Source: Tenuifilum thalassicum (lineage in GTDB: Bacteria; Bacteroidota; Bacteroidia; Bacteroidales; Tenuifilaceae). Taken from it: a stretch of DNA of 64,000 nt. Position numbers and translations under genes: made by a program. Below the pieces are notes generated by a model that worked only from the letters and a program-made list of their open reading frames with translations, did no database searches and was not told the DNA's origin. The stretch is from contig NZ_CP041345.1 in the NCBI RefSeq assembly GCF_013265555.1, forward strand, positions 1,286,581-1,350,580. The letters are read 5' to 3'. Numbering within the stretch: position 1 is the first letter of the stretch; every line of letters begins with the position of its first letter. Of the stretch, positions 1-11,859 are shown one piece after another.

Positions 1-2993
<2,993 letters not shown>

Positions 2994-3032
2994 CTAATCG
3001 ATTTTTAAAGTATTAACAGTAAAAGATTCGAA

Positions 3033-4895
3033 ATGGATAGAAATACAATTATTGGACTTGTGCTCATATTTTTAATTATGATTGGTTTTGGGTACTTCAC
3101 TCAGCCATCAAAGGAGGAGCGAGAAGCAATGCAACGAAAGGCCGATTCAATAGCACAGGTTCAAGCATTGCAACAACAGAAAAAATTGGAAGAGGAGAAA
3201 GCTGAGAAAAAAGTTGCATCGATAGAAGTTGACACTATTAAGCAAGAACAGGTTGAAAGCCAATTAGGAGCCTTCTCTAATGCTACATCAGGTGTTGAAA
3301 AATTTGTTACCCTCGAGAACGATCTAATGAAGGTTACGCTTACATCTAAGGGGGGTAGGGTGTACTCTGTAGAACTTAAAAAATACAAAACCTACAATGG
3401 CGATCCCCTTGTGCTTTTTACTGGCGATGAGAACACTTTTGGTCTTCAATTCTGGGGCGATAACAAGGCAATTAAAACTAATGATCTCTTTTTTACACCA
3501 CAATCTAGCGACTCCGTTATTGTTGCATCAGCCGATTCTGTTTCTCTAACAATGCGACTTCAAGCAGGCGATAGTGCATACATCGATTATACATACACTA
3601 TCAAGCCAGAGAGCTATATGCTTGGTTTTGATATCAAGTTCTCGGGACTAGATAAAACCATTGGAAACAGAATGGGATATATAGATTTAATTTGGGATAC
3701 TAAATTATTACACTTAGAAAAAGGACTACAGAATGAGCAGAACTATACAACAATAGCTTATCTGTTCCAAAATGGCGATTACGAAGAGCTTAATCCTAGG
3801 AGCAAAGGGGCTGAAAAGGAGGAAATATCTAACAAATTAAAATGGGTGAATTTTAAGCACCAGTTTTTCTCTTCTGTTATTGTTGCTAAAGATCATTTTG
3901 TAAATGCCGATTTGTTATCCGAAAAGTTGAACGATGGCAATCATGTTAAACATTTTAATGCCCGACTTGCTCTACCTTTCCAAAATTTTGCTCAAGAAAC
4001 CATTAATTTAAGCCTATTCTTTGGTCCGAACCATTTCAAAACTCTTGAAGCCTATGGCTTAGGCTTTGAGAAGGTTGTACCTCTTGGAAGCAATATTATT
4101 CGTTGGATTAATAAGTATGTGGTAATTAATGTATTTAACTTTTTAAGCCGATTTATTTCTAACTACGGTCTAATTATACTTATCCTAACCATACTTATCA
4201 AGCTTGTTCTTTTCCCATTAACATACAAGTCATATTCAAGTTCAGCCAAAATGAGGGTGCTTAAACCTCAGATTGATGAAATTAATGCTAAATACCCTAA
4301 GAAAGAGGATGCCATGAAGAAACAGCAAGCTGTAATGGCCCTCTACAAAAAAGTTGGGGTTAATCCAATGGGCGGATGTATTCCTGTTCTTATCCAGTTC
4401 CCTATACTTATTGCTATGTTCCGTTTCTTCCCTGCATCGTTTGAGTTAAGGCAACAAAGCTTCCTTTGGGCTGATGACCTTTCTTCTTTCGACTCTATCC
4501 TTAATCTTCCTTTCTCTATTCCTTGGTATGGCGATCATGTCAGCTTGTTTACCCTTTTAATGGCAGTTGCAATGTTCGTAACATCGAAAATGAACGCCGA
4601 TCAAATGGGTGATTCAAACGCTCAAATGCCTGGCATGAAGTTTATGATGACTTGGATGATGCCTATTATGCTTCTTTTATGGTTCAATAACTATTCTGCT
4701 GGTTTGAGCTATTACTACTTCCTTTCTAACCTTATTACCATTGGCCAAACCTTTATGATTCGCCGTTTTGTTGATGATAAGGCTTTACTTGCCAAACTTC
4801 ATGAAAACGCTAAGAAGCCAGTCACAAAGTCTAAATGGCAACAGCGACTTGAAGAAATGGCTAAACAACAGCAGCAAGCTAAAAAGAAAAAGTAA
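3033..4895 (+). CDS. yidC: Membrane protein insertase YidC
   Basis: Inserts and folds inner-membrane proteins, alone or with SecYEG. The 620-residue protein has the gram-negative layout: an N-terminal membrane anchor (about 5-22), a charged linker, a large periplasmic beta domain (about 85-345), then the conserved insertase core with several membrane segments from about residue 375 (including LIILILTILIKLVLFPLTY), the conserved NPMGGCIPVLIQFP stretch, and a Lys/Gln-rich cytoplasmic tail. It follows pyrG on the same strand and is closed by a strong terminator. Confidence 0.97.
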   Translation: MDRNTIIGLVLIFLIMIGFGYFTQPSKEEREAMQRKADSIAQVQALQQQKKLEEEKAEKKVASIEVDTIKQEQVESQLGAFSNATSGVEKFVTLENDLMKVTLTSKGGRVYSVELKKYKTYNGDPLVLFTGDENTFGLQFWGDNKAIKTNDLFFTPQSSDSVIVASADSVSLTMRLQAGDSAYIDYTYTIKPESYMLGFDIKFSGLDKTIGNRMGYIDLIWDTKLLHLEKGLQNEQNYTTIAYLFQNGDYEELNPRSKGAEKEEISNKLKWVNFKHQFFSSVIVAKDHFVNADLLSEKLNDGNHVKHFNARLALPFQNFAQETINLSLFFGPNHFKTLEAYGLGFEKVVPLGSNIIRWINKYVVINVFNFLSRFISNYGLIILILTILIKLVLFPLTYKSYSSSAKMRVLKPQIDEINAKYPKKEDAMKKQQAVMALYKKVGVNPMGGCIPVLIQFPILIAMFRFFPASFELRQQSFLWADDLSSFDSILNLPFSIPWYGDHVSLFTLLMAVAMFVTSKMNADQMGDSNAQMPGMKFMMTWMMPIMLLLWFNNYSAGLSYYYFLSNLITIGQTFMIRRFVDDKALLAKLHENAKKPVTKSKWQQRLEEMAKQQQQAKKKK

Positions 4896-4907
4896 TATAT
4901 TTGATTG

Positions 4908-4939
4908 AGCCGCTCTCTCAGAGCGGCTTTTTTGTTTTT
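4908..4939 (+). terminator. Intrinsic terminator after yidC
   Basis: A 9-bp perfect stem AGCCGCTCT / AGAGCGGCT (4908-4916 with 4920-4928) with a 3-base loop runs into a T-rich tract. It closes the DUF349-pyrG-yidC unit. Confidence 0.9.
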
Positions 4940-5009
4940 CAATGCTGAAAAACATTTCTATTCTCAATACAATTCCATATCTTCGATGCTGAAATAAATT
5001 GTTGATAAT

Positions 5010-6269
5010 ATGCAGATTCTTATTCTTAATATCAAAAAGTTAGTACAGGTTGAGGAGAAACCTGCAAAGTGGAAAGCAGGAAACGAAATGGCTAAGCTCA
5101 ATACAATTGACAATGCTTTCCTTTTGATAAAAGATGGCAAAATTGAGAATTTTGGACCCATGAGCGATTCTCCAAACTTATCGAAACTGCCTGGAGATGT
5201 TTTGATTTACAATGCGTTTGATAGAATGGTTTTCCCCTCGTTTTGCGATTCACATACACACATCGTTTATGCTGGTAGTAGAGAAATTGAGTATATCGAT
5301 AAAATAAAAGGTCTTTCATACGAAGAGATTGCCAAAAGGGGTGGTGGTATTTTAAACTCTGCAAAGTTGCTTGCGCAAACCTCTGAGGATGAGCTGTATG
5401 AGCAGGCAATGGTACGTATTAATGAAATCATTAGAAAGGGAACGGGAGCTGTTGAAATTAAAAGCGGTTATGGATTAACTACTGAAAGCGAGTTAAAGAT
5501 GCTTAGAGTAATCCGAAGAATTAAGGAAACATCTCCCCTAACTGTTAAATCCACCTTTTTAGGAGCGCATTCTATTCCCGCAGAATATAAGGGACGCCAA
5601 GAGGAGTATGTCGATTTGGTTATTAATGAGATGATTCCTATGGTGGCTGCCGAAGGCTTAGCCGACTATATCGATGTATTCTGCGATAAAGGATTTTTTA
5701 CCGTGGAAGATACTGAGCGGATTTTAATGGCTGGAATAAAATATGGTCTGAGACCAAAAATTCATGCGAATGAGCTCGACTACTCTGGTGGTATTCAGGT
5801 TGGTGTTAAGTATAATGCATTATCGGTTGATCATCTTGAGTTTACTGGTGATGATGAAATAAAGGCGCTTTTAGGCTCTGAAACCATGCCAACCCTTTTG
5901 CCTGGTGCTGCTTTCTTCCTAGGAATGATTGATCCACCCGTTCGCAAAATGATTGATGCTGGCCTGCCTATAGCCTTAGCATCCGACTATAATCCAGGTT
6001 CTTCTCCTTCGGGCGATATGAAATTTATAATGTCGCTAGGTTGTATTAAGCTGCGTATGTTGCCCGAAGAGGTTATTAATGCTACTACTATAAACGGTGC
6101 ATATGCGCTTGGTATTTCCGATACCCACGGAAGTATCTGTAAGGGTAAAGTGGCCAATGTATTTATTACCAAACCCATACCATCTTATGAGTTTATGCCA
6201 TATGCATACACAACAGACCTGGTAGAGACTGTAATTTTGAATGGTAAAATAATTAACAATAACTCGTAG
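5010..6269 (+). CDS. hutI: Imidazolonepropionase
   Basis: Hydrolyses 4-imidazolone-5-propionate to N-formimidoyl-L-glutamate in histidine degradation. The 419 residues show the amidohydrolase fold marks: metal-binding DSHTHIVYAG, LGAHSIP, IHANEL, SVDHLEF, and ASDYNPGSSPS near the end of the barrel. The product is the substrate of the fused enzyme encoded at 7072-8763, with one lipoprotein gene between them. No hutH or hutU is present in the window. It follows the yidC terminator, so it should have its own promoter, though I see no clear one. Confidence 0.96.
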   Translation: MQILILNIKKLVQVEEKPAKWKAGNEMAKLNTIDNAFLLIKDGKIENFGPMSDSPNLSKLPGDVLIYNAFDRMVFPSFCDSHTHIVYAGSREIEYIDKIKGLSYEEIAKRGGGILNSAKLLAQTSEDELYEQAMVRINEIIRKGTGAVEIKSGYGLTTESELKMLRVIRRIKETSPLTVKSTFLGAHSIPAEYKGRQEEYVDLVINEMIPMVAAEGLADYIDVFCDKGFFTVEDTERILMAGIKYGLRPKIHANELDYSGGIQVGVKYNALSVDHLEFTGDDEIKALLGSETMPTLLPGAAFFLGMIDPPVRKMIDAGLPIALASDYNPGSSPSGDMKFIMSLGCIKLRMLPEEVINATTINGAYALGISDTHGSICKGKVANVFITKPIPSYEFMPYAYTTDLVETVILNGKIINNNS

Positions 6270-6273
6270 TATC

Positions 6274-6999
6274 ATGAAAAGGATAACCTTTTTTGCTGTG
6301 GTGATTTTTCTTACGTCGTGTGCTGAACTTTCAATACCAACTACTTTTCCTTTCCCACAAGCACAATCGTCAACAACGCCTAAGCTAACATATGCCGAAG
6401 TGGTAGAAGGTTTAAAGGAGGCCTTGAAAGTTGGTGCAAAAAACTCAACTGCGCTTGCATCAAAGGTTGATGGGTTCTATAAGAATCCTAAAATATTTAT
6501 ACCATTCCCCCCTGAAGCTGAAAAAGTAAAAGAAAAACTTATCGATGCTGGTTTCAACAAACAAGTTGATAGGTTTACCCTAACCCTTAATCGTGCTGCT
6601 GAAGAGGCTACTAAAAAGGCATTACCCATTTTTACCGATGCCATATTCAAGATGACTTTTACCGATGCCATGTCGATTCTTAATGGCCCCGACAATGCAG
6701 CAACTGAGTATTTTCGTAAAACCACATCCGATAACCTTTATAAAGCCTTTAAACCAGTTGTAAGTGACGCTATTAAAACAGTTAAGCTTACATCTTACTG
6801 GGAGCCAATTGCTACTACCTATAATCGACTTACTATTATAACAGGTGGAAAAGCCGTGAACCCCGATTTAGAGGATTACGTTACTCGTAAAGCCATTGAT
6901 GGTTTGTTCGTATTAATTGAGCAGGAAGAGCAAAAGATACGAAAAGATCCAGCCGCACGTGTGACCGATATCTTGAAAAAGGTTTTTGGTAATATGTAA
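6274..6999 (+). CDS. DUF4197 family lipoprotein
   Basis: A 241-residue protein with a lipoprotein signal (MKRITFFAVVIFLTSC, lipobox LTSC), followed by the DUF4197 domain: GLKEALKVGAKNS, then FYKNPKIFIPFPPEAEKV and an all-helical remainder. It begins 4 bases after hutI, so it is cotranscribed with it. Family members are predicted periplasmic or outer-membrane lipoproteins with no known function. Its position inside a histidine-degradation operon may be incidental. Confidence 0.85.
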   Translation: MKRITFFAVVIFLTSCAELSIPTTFPFPQAQSSTTPKLTYAEVVEGLKEALKVGAKNSTALASKVDGFYKNPKIFIPFPPEAEKVKEKLIDAGFNKQVDRFTLTLNRAAEEATKKALPIFTDAIFKMTFTDAMSILNGPDNAATEYFRKTTSDNLYKAFKPVVSDAIKTVKLTSYWEPIATTYNRLTIITGGKAVNPDLEDYVTRKAIDGLFVLIEQEEQKIRKDPAARVTDILKKVFGNM

Positions 7000-7071
7000 T
7001 GATTATCAGTTTGTTTAGCTTATTTTCGAAACACTAAAAGCAAAATACTAAATACCAAACATATATCCATT

Positions 7072-8763
7072 ATGTCACAAAAAAAACTTATTGAGTGCGT
7101 GCCCAACTTTTCCGAAGGGCGCGATATGAGCATTATAAAGCAGATAACCAATGAGATAGAAGCCGTAGATGGCGTTAAACTCATTGATGTTGATCCAGGT
7201 AAAGCAACAAACAGAACAGTAGTAACCTTTGTAGGCACTCCCGATGAGGTGCTTGAGGCTGCTTTTAAAGCAGTAAAAAAAGCCAAGGAGCTAATCGACA
7301 TGAGTAAGCATCATGGTGCTCACCCCCGATTTGGTGCTACTGATGTTTGCCCCTTAGTTCCAGTTGCAAACATTACCATGGACGAGGTTGTTGAATATGC
7401 TCGTAAGCTTGGGAAACGTATTGGTGATGAGCTAGGAATACCTGTTTACTGCTATGAGTTTGCTGCTTTTGAAGAGAAACGCCGCAATTTGGCCATTTGT
7501 AGGGCAGGGGAGTATGAGGGTTTACCCAAAAAGCTACAAGATCCCGAATGGAAACCCGATTTTGGCCCTGCGGAGTTCCTTCCTAAAACGGGAGCAATTG
7601 CAGTTGGTGCTCGTAACTTCCTGGTTGCCTACAATGTCAACTTAAACACAACCTCTACTCGTAGGGCTAATGCGGTAGCTTTTGATATTCGTGAACGCGG
7701 TCGTCCAAAGCGAATAGGTAACCCTATCACTGGAAAAATTGCTACCGACGAAAATGGAAATCAGATATGGATTCCAGGCTCTCTTAAAGCATGTAAGGCT
7801 ATAGGATGGTATATCGATGAGTATGGTATCGCTCAGGTATCAATAAATCTTACTGATATAACCGTAACTCCTATCCATGTTGCATTTGAAGAGGCATCAA
7901 AGAAGGCCGCAGAACGTGGTTTGCGTGTAACTGGCTCCGAAATAGTTGGAGTGGTTCCTTTGAGTGCAATGCTTGAGGCTGGTAAGTACTTCTTGCGCAA
8001 ACAGAAACGTTCTTTGGGTTTACCTGATAGGGAAATAATAAAGATTGCTGTTAAGTCTATGGGGCTTGACGAACTGTATCCTTTTGATCCCGATAAAAAG
8101 ATAATCGAATATATTCTTGAAGATAAAGATCAAAAGCGATTGGTTGATAAAACCCTTGAAGGGTTTACTTTAGAAACAGCATCTGAATCACCAGCACCTG
8201 GAGGTGGATCAATATCTGCTGCAATGGGTTCTTTTGGTGCTGCGCTTGCCACTATGGTGGCAAACCTATCATCTCATAAACCAGGTTGGGACGACCGTTG
8301 GGAAGAGTTTTCAAACTGGGCCGAAAAAGGTAAGTATTACATGGAGCAGCTAATCAAAATGGTAGATGAGGATACGGCTGCATTCAACCGCATCATGGAT
8401 GCATTTGGTTTACCCAAGGGAACTGATGAAGAAAAGGCAGCTCGTTCTATGGCTATTCAAGATGCTACCCTTCATGCCATTGAAGTCCCCTTTAAGGTTA
8501 TGAATCTTTGCTATGAATCCATGGAGGTGATAAAAGCAATGGCTGAACATGGAAATCCTAATTCGGTTTCCGATGCTGGTGTTGGCGCTTTAGCTGCTCG
8601 TTCAGCGGTTATGGGTGCGTATCTAAATGTAAAGATTAATGCTGCAGGCCTTAAGGATAAAGAGAAAGCTAACGAGTTTATTAGTAAAGGTGCCGAGATT
8701 GTTGAAAAAGCTCAGAAAAAAGAGGCCGAAATTCTAACTATCGTTGAAAGCAAAATTCAATAA
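7072..8763 (+). CDS. ftcD: Bifunctional glutamate formimidoyltransferase / formimidoyl-THF cyclodeaminase
   Basis: Transfers the formimino group from formiminoglutamate to tetrahydrofolate, then releases ammonia to give 5,10-methenyl-THF. Residues 1 to about 325 are the transferase (ECVPNFSEGRD, HHGAHPRFGATDVCPLVP, GARNFLVAYNVNL). Residues about 360-563 are the cyclodeaminase, starting at SPAPGGGSISAAMG. The same domain order is found in vertebrate FTCD; many bacteria encode the halves separately. It lies in line with hutI and the DUF4197 gene and is closed by a terminator. The 72-base gap before it may hold a weak promoter. Confidence 0.95.
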   Translation: MSQKKLIECVPNFSEGRDMSIIKQITNEIEAVDGVKLIDVDPGKATNRTVVTFVGTPDEVLEAAFKAVKKAKELIDMSKHHGAHPRFGATDVCPLVPVANITMDEVVEYARKLGKRIGDELGIPVYCYEFAAFEEKRRNLAICRAGEYEGLPKKLQDPEWKPDFGPAEFLPKTGAIAVGARNFLVAYNVNLNTTSTRRANAVAFDIRERGRPKRIGNPITGKIATDENGNQIWIPGSLKACKAIGWYIDEYGIAQVSINLTDITVTPIHVAFEEASKKAAERGLRVTGSEIVGVVPLSAMLEAGKYFLRKQKRSLGLPDREIIKIAVKSMGLDELYPFDPDKKIIEYILEDKDQKRLVDKTLEGFTLETASESPAPGGGSISAAMGSFGAALATMVANLSSHKPGWDDRWEEFSNWAEKGKYYMEQLIKMVDEDTAAFNRIMDAFGLPKGTDEEKAARSMAIQDATLHAIEVPFKVMNLCYESMEVIKAMAEHGNPNSVSDAGVGALAARSAVMGAYLNVKINAAGLKDKEKANEFISKGAEIVEKAQKKEAEILTIVESKIQ

Positions 8764-8784
8764 TTGGTAGGTGGTGATAAATGT

Positions 8785-8819
8785 TAAAGGCGCCCATTTA
8801 GGCGCCTTTATTTTTTTTG
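8785..8819 (+). terminator. Intrinsic terminator after ftcD
   Basis: A perfect 10-bp stem TAAAGGCGCC / GGCGCCTTTA (8785-8794 with 8801-8810) with a 6-base loop and a run of eight T. It lies between convergent genes; the T-tract favours the plus strand. Confidence 0.92.
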
Positions 8820-8832
8820 TGTTTTATATTCA

Positions 8833-10368
8833 TTAGAATCTGAATCCAAAAGTAAGCAATACTTTAGAATCCCTGATTTTATTAGTTACGATTGGAATAT
8901 CACCATTATAAAAAACAGCCTTTAGGTCTTGCATAGTTCTCAAGTATGCAAGGTCTATGGAAATATTTCTACTTCTATATCCTAAACCACCTGAGAATTG
9001 TTGGATATTTGATTTTTCATTAATGTAACCCGACTTATATGGCGAGGGATAAAATGAATAACCGCCTCTTAATGAGAGATTACCGAGTTTGTATTCTCCC
9101 CCAATTCCATAGTTTAAGGTATTTTTGAAAACGTTATCCATTTGGCTATTTAAATTCCAGAAGTTGTATCCATCGCCACCTTTTCTAAATCGCATCGCAC
9201 TATAGTTGACATATTCAACATCAATACTTATTAGCCCTTTTTGCATAATTATAAATGCTGCACTTCCAATAAGTTTCATTGGAGTTTCAAAATGATAGTC
9301 GTATTTGCCGAAGGGAGAATTACTTATAAAGTTTACGGCTGTACTAGCTGTGTCAAAATCGGTAACTATAGATGATGAAAAGGCATCATCAAAATTATAG
9401 AATGTTGGTGTGTGCAATGAAACTCCCAGTCGCACCTCAGGAGTTGGTACATAAATACCACCAATTTTCAGGTTGTAGCCTGTTCCTTTTGTTTCAATGT
9501 ATTGCTTGTAGTTAAGGCTGTAGAATCGGTCTCCATTGGGCCAAGTCCCATTACTGTTTTTAGCTGCTTCTTCGTAAGTAGAAGTGTAAGTGTAGTTAAA
9601 ATCAGTAATTCCTAGCGAAGCTCCAAAATAAAAAGTATTGGAAATATTACCACCAAAAGCAATGGTGAACTCACCAGAACCACCTTCTGTTGTTACTATA
9701 TTTCTATAATTCACAGAATCTTCAAGGAATATTGCAGGGGTATAGTTACCAGTAGCGTTATCATATTCATATAGCAAATAGGTGTTCCATGCCATTACCG
9801 ATTCCCAAGCGCTTGCACCAAGGCCATTGAATGGATCATAGTTATCGGAATACTCTAATTGCTGGGGAGTATAATTTCCCGAGGTTATAGACGAAAAATA
9901 ATCCATAATGGAGTATTTGTTGTAATCGCCTAATGTAATGGTATTTGAGTAAAAATCGTTAGTCCTGTTATATCCAAAAGCGATGTTATACGATAATAAT
10001 CCTTTTTCTTCTGTTTTGTATGGTTTAAATGACATTACAAAACCAAGGTTGTCGAGATATAATCTGTTTTTATTATCTGAAGCAGAAACTCCTAGAAAAT
10101 TAGAACTTACCTTTTGGGATTTGAAAGAGGGGGTAATTGTGAATTCTCCCGATTTGTATACACCTAATCCAGCCGGATTAACACCTATTGAAGAAAAGTC
10201 AGCACCAAGTGCACCAAATGCGCCCCCCATTGATACAAACCGGGCAGTTCCATTATTTGTTGTTTGGCTAAATCGTAGACCGTCGGAATATGACTGTGCA
10301 AAAAGTATGCTACTTATAAAGCCAAAACCAATTGTAAGAACGTAATACTTGATAGGATTAGTTTTCAT
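8833..10368 (-). CDS. FadL/OMPP1-like outer-membrane beta-barrel protein
   Basis: A 511-residue protein with a signal peptide ending near LFAQS (about residue 26). The mature N-terminus has ARFVSMGGAFGALG and FSSIGVNPAGLGVYKSGEF, typical of the OMPP1/FadL/TodX-like barrels of Bacteroidota, where an NPAG turn precedes the barrel. The rest alternates aromatic and polar residues and ends in FGFRF with a terminal Phe, as expected for a BAM substrate. It probably transports hydrophobic substrates or is structural; the substrate cannot be told. It is downstream of the lipoprotein gene at 10439-11770, with a terminator-like hairpin between them. Confidence 0.75.
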   Translation of the reverse strand: MKTNPIKYYVLTIGFGFISSILFAQSYSDGLRFSQTTNNGTARFVSMGGAFGALGADFSSIGVNPAGLGVYKSGEFTITPSFKSQKVSSNFLGVSASDNKNRLYLDNLGFVMSFKPYKTEEKGLLSYNIAFGYNRTNDFYSNTITLGDYNKYSIMDYFSSITSGNYTPQQLEYSDNYDPFNGLGASAWESVMAWNTYLLYEYDNATGNYTPAIFLEDSVNYRNIVTTEGGSGEFTIAFGGNISNTFYFGASLGITDFNYTYTSTYEEAAKNSNGTWPNGDRFYSLNYKQYIETKGTGYNLKIGGIYVPTPEVRLGVSLHTPTFYNFDDAFSSSIVTDFDTASTAVNFISNSPFGKYDYHFETPMKLIGSAAFIIMQKGLISIDVEYVNYSAMRFRKGGDGYNFWNLNSQMDNVFKNTLNYGIGGEYKLGNLSLRGGYSFYPSPYKSGYINEKSNIQQFSGGLGYRSRNISIDLAYLRTMQDLKAVFYNGDIPIVTNKIRDSKVLLTFGFRF

Positions 10369-10384
10369 ATGAATAATGATTTTA

Positions 10385-10416
10385 AAATTAAAAAGAGGAG
10401 AGGAGCATATCCTCTC
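10385..10416 (-). terminator. Intrinsic terminator after the Ser/Arg-rich lipoprotein gene
   Basis: On the minus strand a 7-bp stem GAGAGGA / TCCTCTC (10398-10404 with 10410-10416) is followed by CTCTTTTTAATTTT. It separates the lipoprotein gene from the barrel gene downstream. Confidence 0.7.
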
Positions 10417-10438
10417 CCAATTTGGAGGTGTGTCAATT

Positions 10439-11770
10439 TTAATGTCTTCTTGTATTTGAACTGCTAGAACTCGATGATGAACTTCTAGAACTACCTGAAT
10501 AAGAAGATCTTGTTGAGCTAGACCTAGAGCCAGATGAATAGCTACTGCTACTTGAACTACTTCTTGAAGGACTGTATGTACTGCTACTACTTCTTCTAGA
10601 GCTAGAATTTGTTGAAGGTGTGCTTACTCTACTAGGTCTGTTGTAGATTGATGTCCTGGTTGGTTGAGTGTATACAGGTGAGGTGCCTGTACGTCTTGTC
10701 GAAGTGGTGTTAGGCCTACTAATTCTTCTTGTTGAATTAAAGCTATTACCAGTGGAGGTTCTTGTTCTGTCGTAAACAGATGTACCTCTTCGTGTCGGTT
10801 CTGTGATGCCTATAGTTCTTGAAGGGCGCGTAATCCTGATTTGTTCACCGGAACTAGATGATGTACGTTGATTAGTCCTTCTTGTATTTTCATATACTGG
10901 AGTTACCCTTGTTTGAGTGGCTCTGGTAGTAGTTATCGGGTTATTCTTGTCGGTGTTAGTTGTTGCACTTGTACTTCTGCGTGTATTGCTAGCAGCACCT
11001 GAAACTTGGGTGGGTGAAACACTATTTCCTATATAGGCATCAGTTCTAGTAATACTATTTCCTCTGGGGCCATAATAGTAATTGCTAATTGAATTGTATG
11101 GTTTGTTCCAATAGTAGGAGGCATCATTCCATCCCCACCAATAGGCCGTAGTTGAATTCCAGTGTGAATATGGATAGTAATGCCATGGTGAATAGTAAAA
11201 TGAGCTGTACCAAGGCGAATATCCCCATCCAAATCCAAGGCCTAGGTAAAATGAAGTTCTTGGCCATCCAAATGAATTATAGATATACCAAGGTTCAACC
11301 CATACTTGGCCTCCCATAACCACTACTCTATAATAAGAAGGATCGTATGCGCTTGCATACCAAAAATCATCAGAGTAATATGTGGTCCAGTTCTCTAATC
11401 CATAGCGGGGATCCTCAAAGCCTCTTAATCTTCTTTCATATGATTCCTGATAGCTATCAGAAAGTATTTTTCTGTAAGGATTAGTTTCCTCCGCTTTATA
11501 TATAACAGTATCTGATTTTGAACTATCCTCAAGAACTTTTAATGCGTCAGAGAACTTTTGGTCCATTTTTTGATAGTCTAAAGATTTTTCTGTTGGAGCA
11601 TTAACTTGCATCCTTTCTACTTTGGCAGTTAACTCCTTTTTGGATGAACCGTTTCCATAAATCTCATCATCCCACGATGATGTACTGCTAACTTGCAGAC
11701 TCGATGAGCATGCCGTTAACGAAAGAACTGCAAGGGTTAGCACCGTCGTTTTAAATAGTCTAGTTTTCAT
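10439..11770 (-). CDS. Lipoprotein with long Ser/Arg/Thr-rich low-complexity tail
   Basis: I do not recognise a named family. A lipoprotein signal (KTRLFKTTVLTLAVLSLTAC, lipobox LTAC) is followed by a short helical segment (about 40-110), then an aromatic Trp/Tyr-rich region (about 110-225) with many W, Y, P and G residues. The last ~200 residues are low complexity, rich in S, R and T and ending RHH-like (SSNTRRH). A longer reading from 11782 is possible, but GGAGG sits 5 bases upstream of the ATG at 11770 and fixes that start, giving 443 residues. Probably an outer-membrane-attached protein; function unknown. Confidence 0.7.
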   Translation of the reverse strand: MKTRLFKTTVLTLAVLSLTACSSSLQVSSTSSWDDEIYGNGSSKKELTAKVERMQVNAPTEKSLDYQKMDQKFSDALKVLEDSSKSDTVIYKAEETNPYRKILSDSYQESYERRLRGFEDPRYGLENWTTYYSDDFWYASAYDPSYYRVVVMGGQVWVEPWYIYNSFGWPRTSFYLGLGFGWGYSPWYSSFYYSPWHYYPYSHWNSTTAYWWGWNDASYYWNKPYNSISNYYYGPRGNSITRTDAYIGNSVSPTQVSGAASNTRRSTSATTNTDKNNPITTTRATQTRVTPVYENTRRTNQRTSSSSGEQIRITRPSRTIGITEPTRRGTSVYDRTRTSTGNSFNSTRRISRPNTTSTRRTGTSPVYTQPTRTSIYNRPSRVSTPSTNSSSRRSSSSTYSPSRSSSSSSSYSSGSRSSSTRSSYSGSSRSSSSSSSSSNTRRH

Positions 11771-11773
11771 AAT

Positions 11774-11780
11774 CACCTCC
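11774..11780 (-). promoter_or_regulatory. Strong Shine-Dalgarno site that decides the start of the lipoprotein gene
   Basis: GGAGGTG lies just upstream of the ATG at 11770 on the minus strand. Most genes in the window have A-rich leaders with no such site, so this points to unusually strong initiation and argues against the upstream ATG at 11782, which lies within the site. Confidence 0.7.
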
Positions 11781-11801
11781 ATTTAATTTAAATTATTTAG
11801 T

Positions 11802-11809
11802 TACTTTTG
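11802..11809 (+). promoter_or_regulatory. -7 promoter box upstream of proS
   Basis: TACTTTTG fits the Bacteroidota -7 consensus TAnnTTTG and lies about 50 bases before the proS start. No clear -33 TTTG partner is seen. Confidence 0.5.
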
Positions 11810-11859
11810 CAAAAGTGTTTTCAGTTAAATATTAACAAAAATCATACCATCTAAGCAAT

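Noticed and set aside
5098-5409. 103-residue minus-strand frame within hutI
   Set aside because: Shadow of a highly conserved coding region; composition unlike real proteins of the window.
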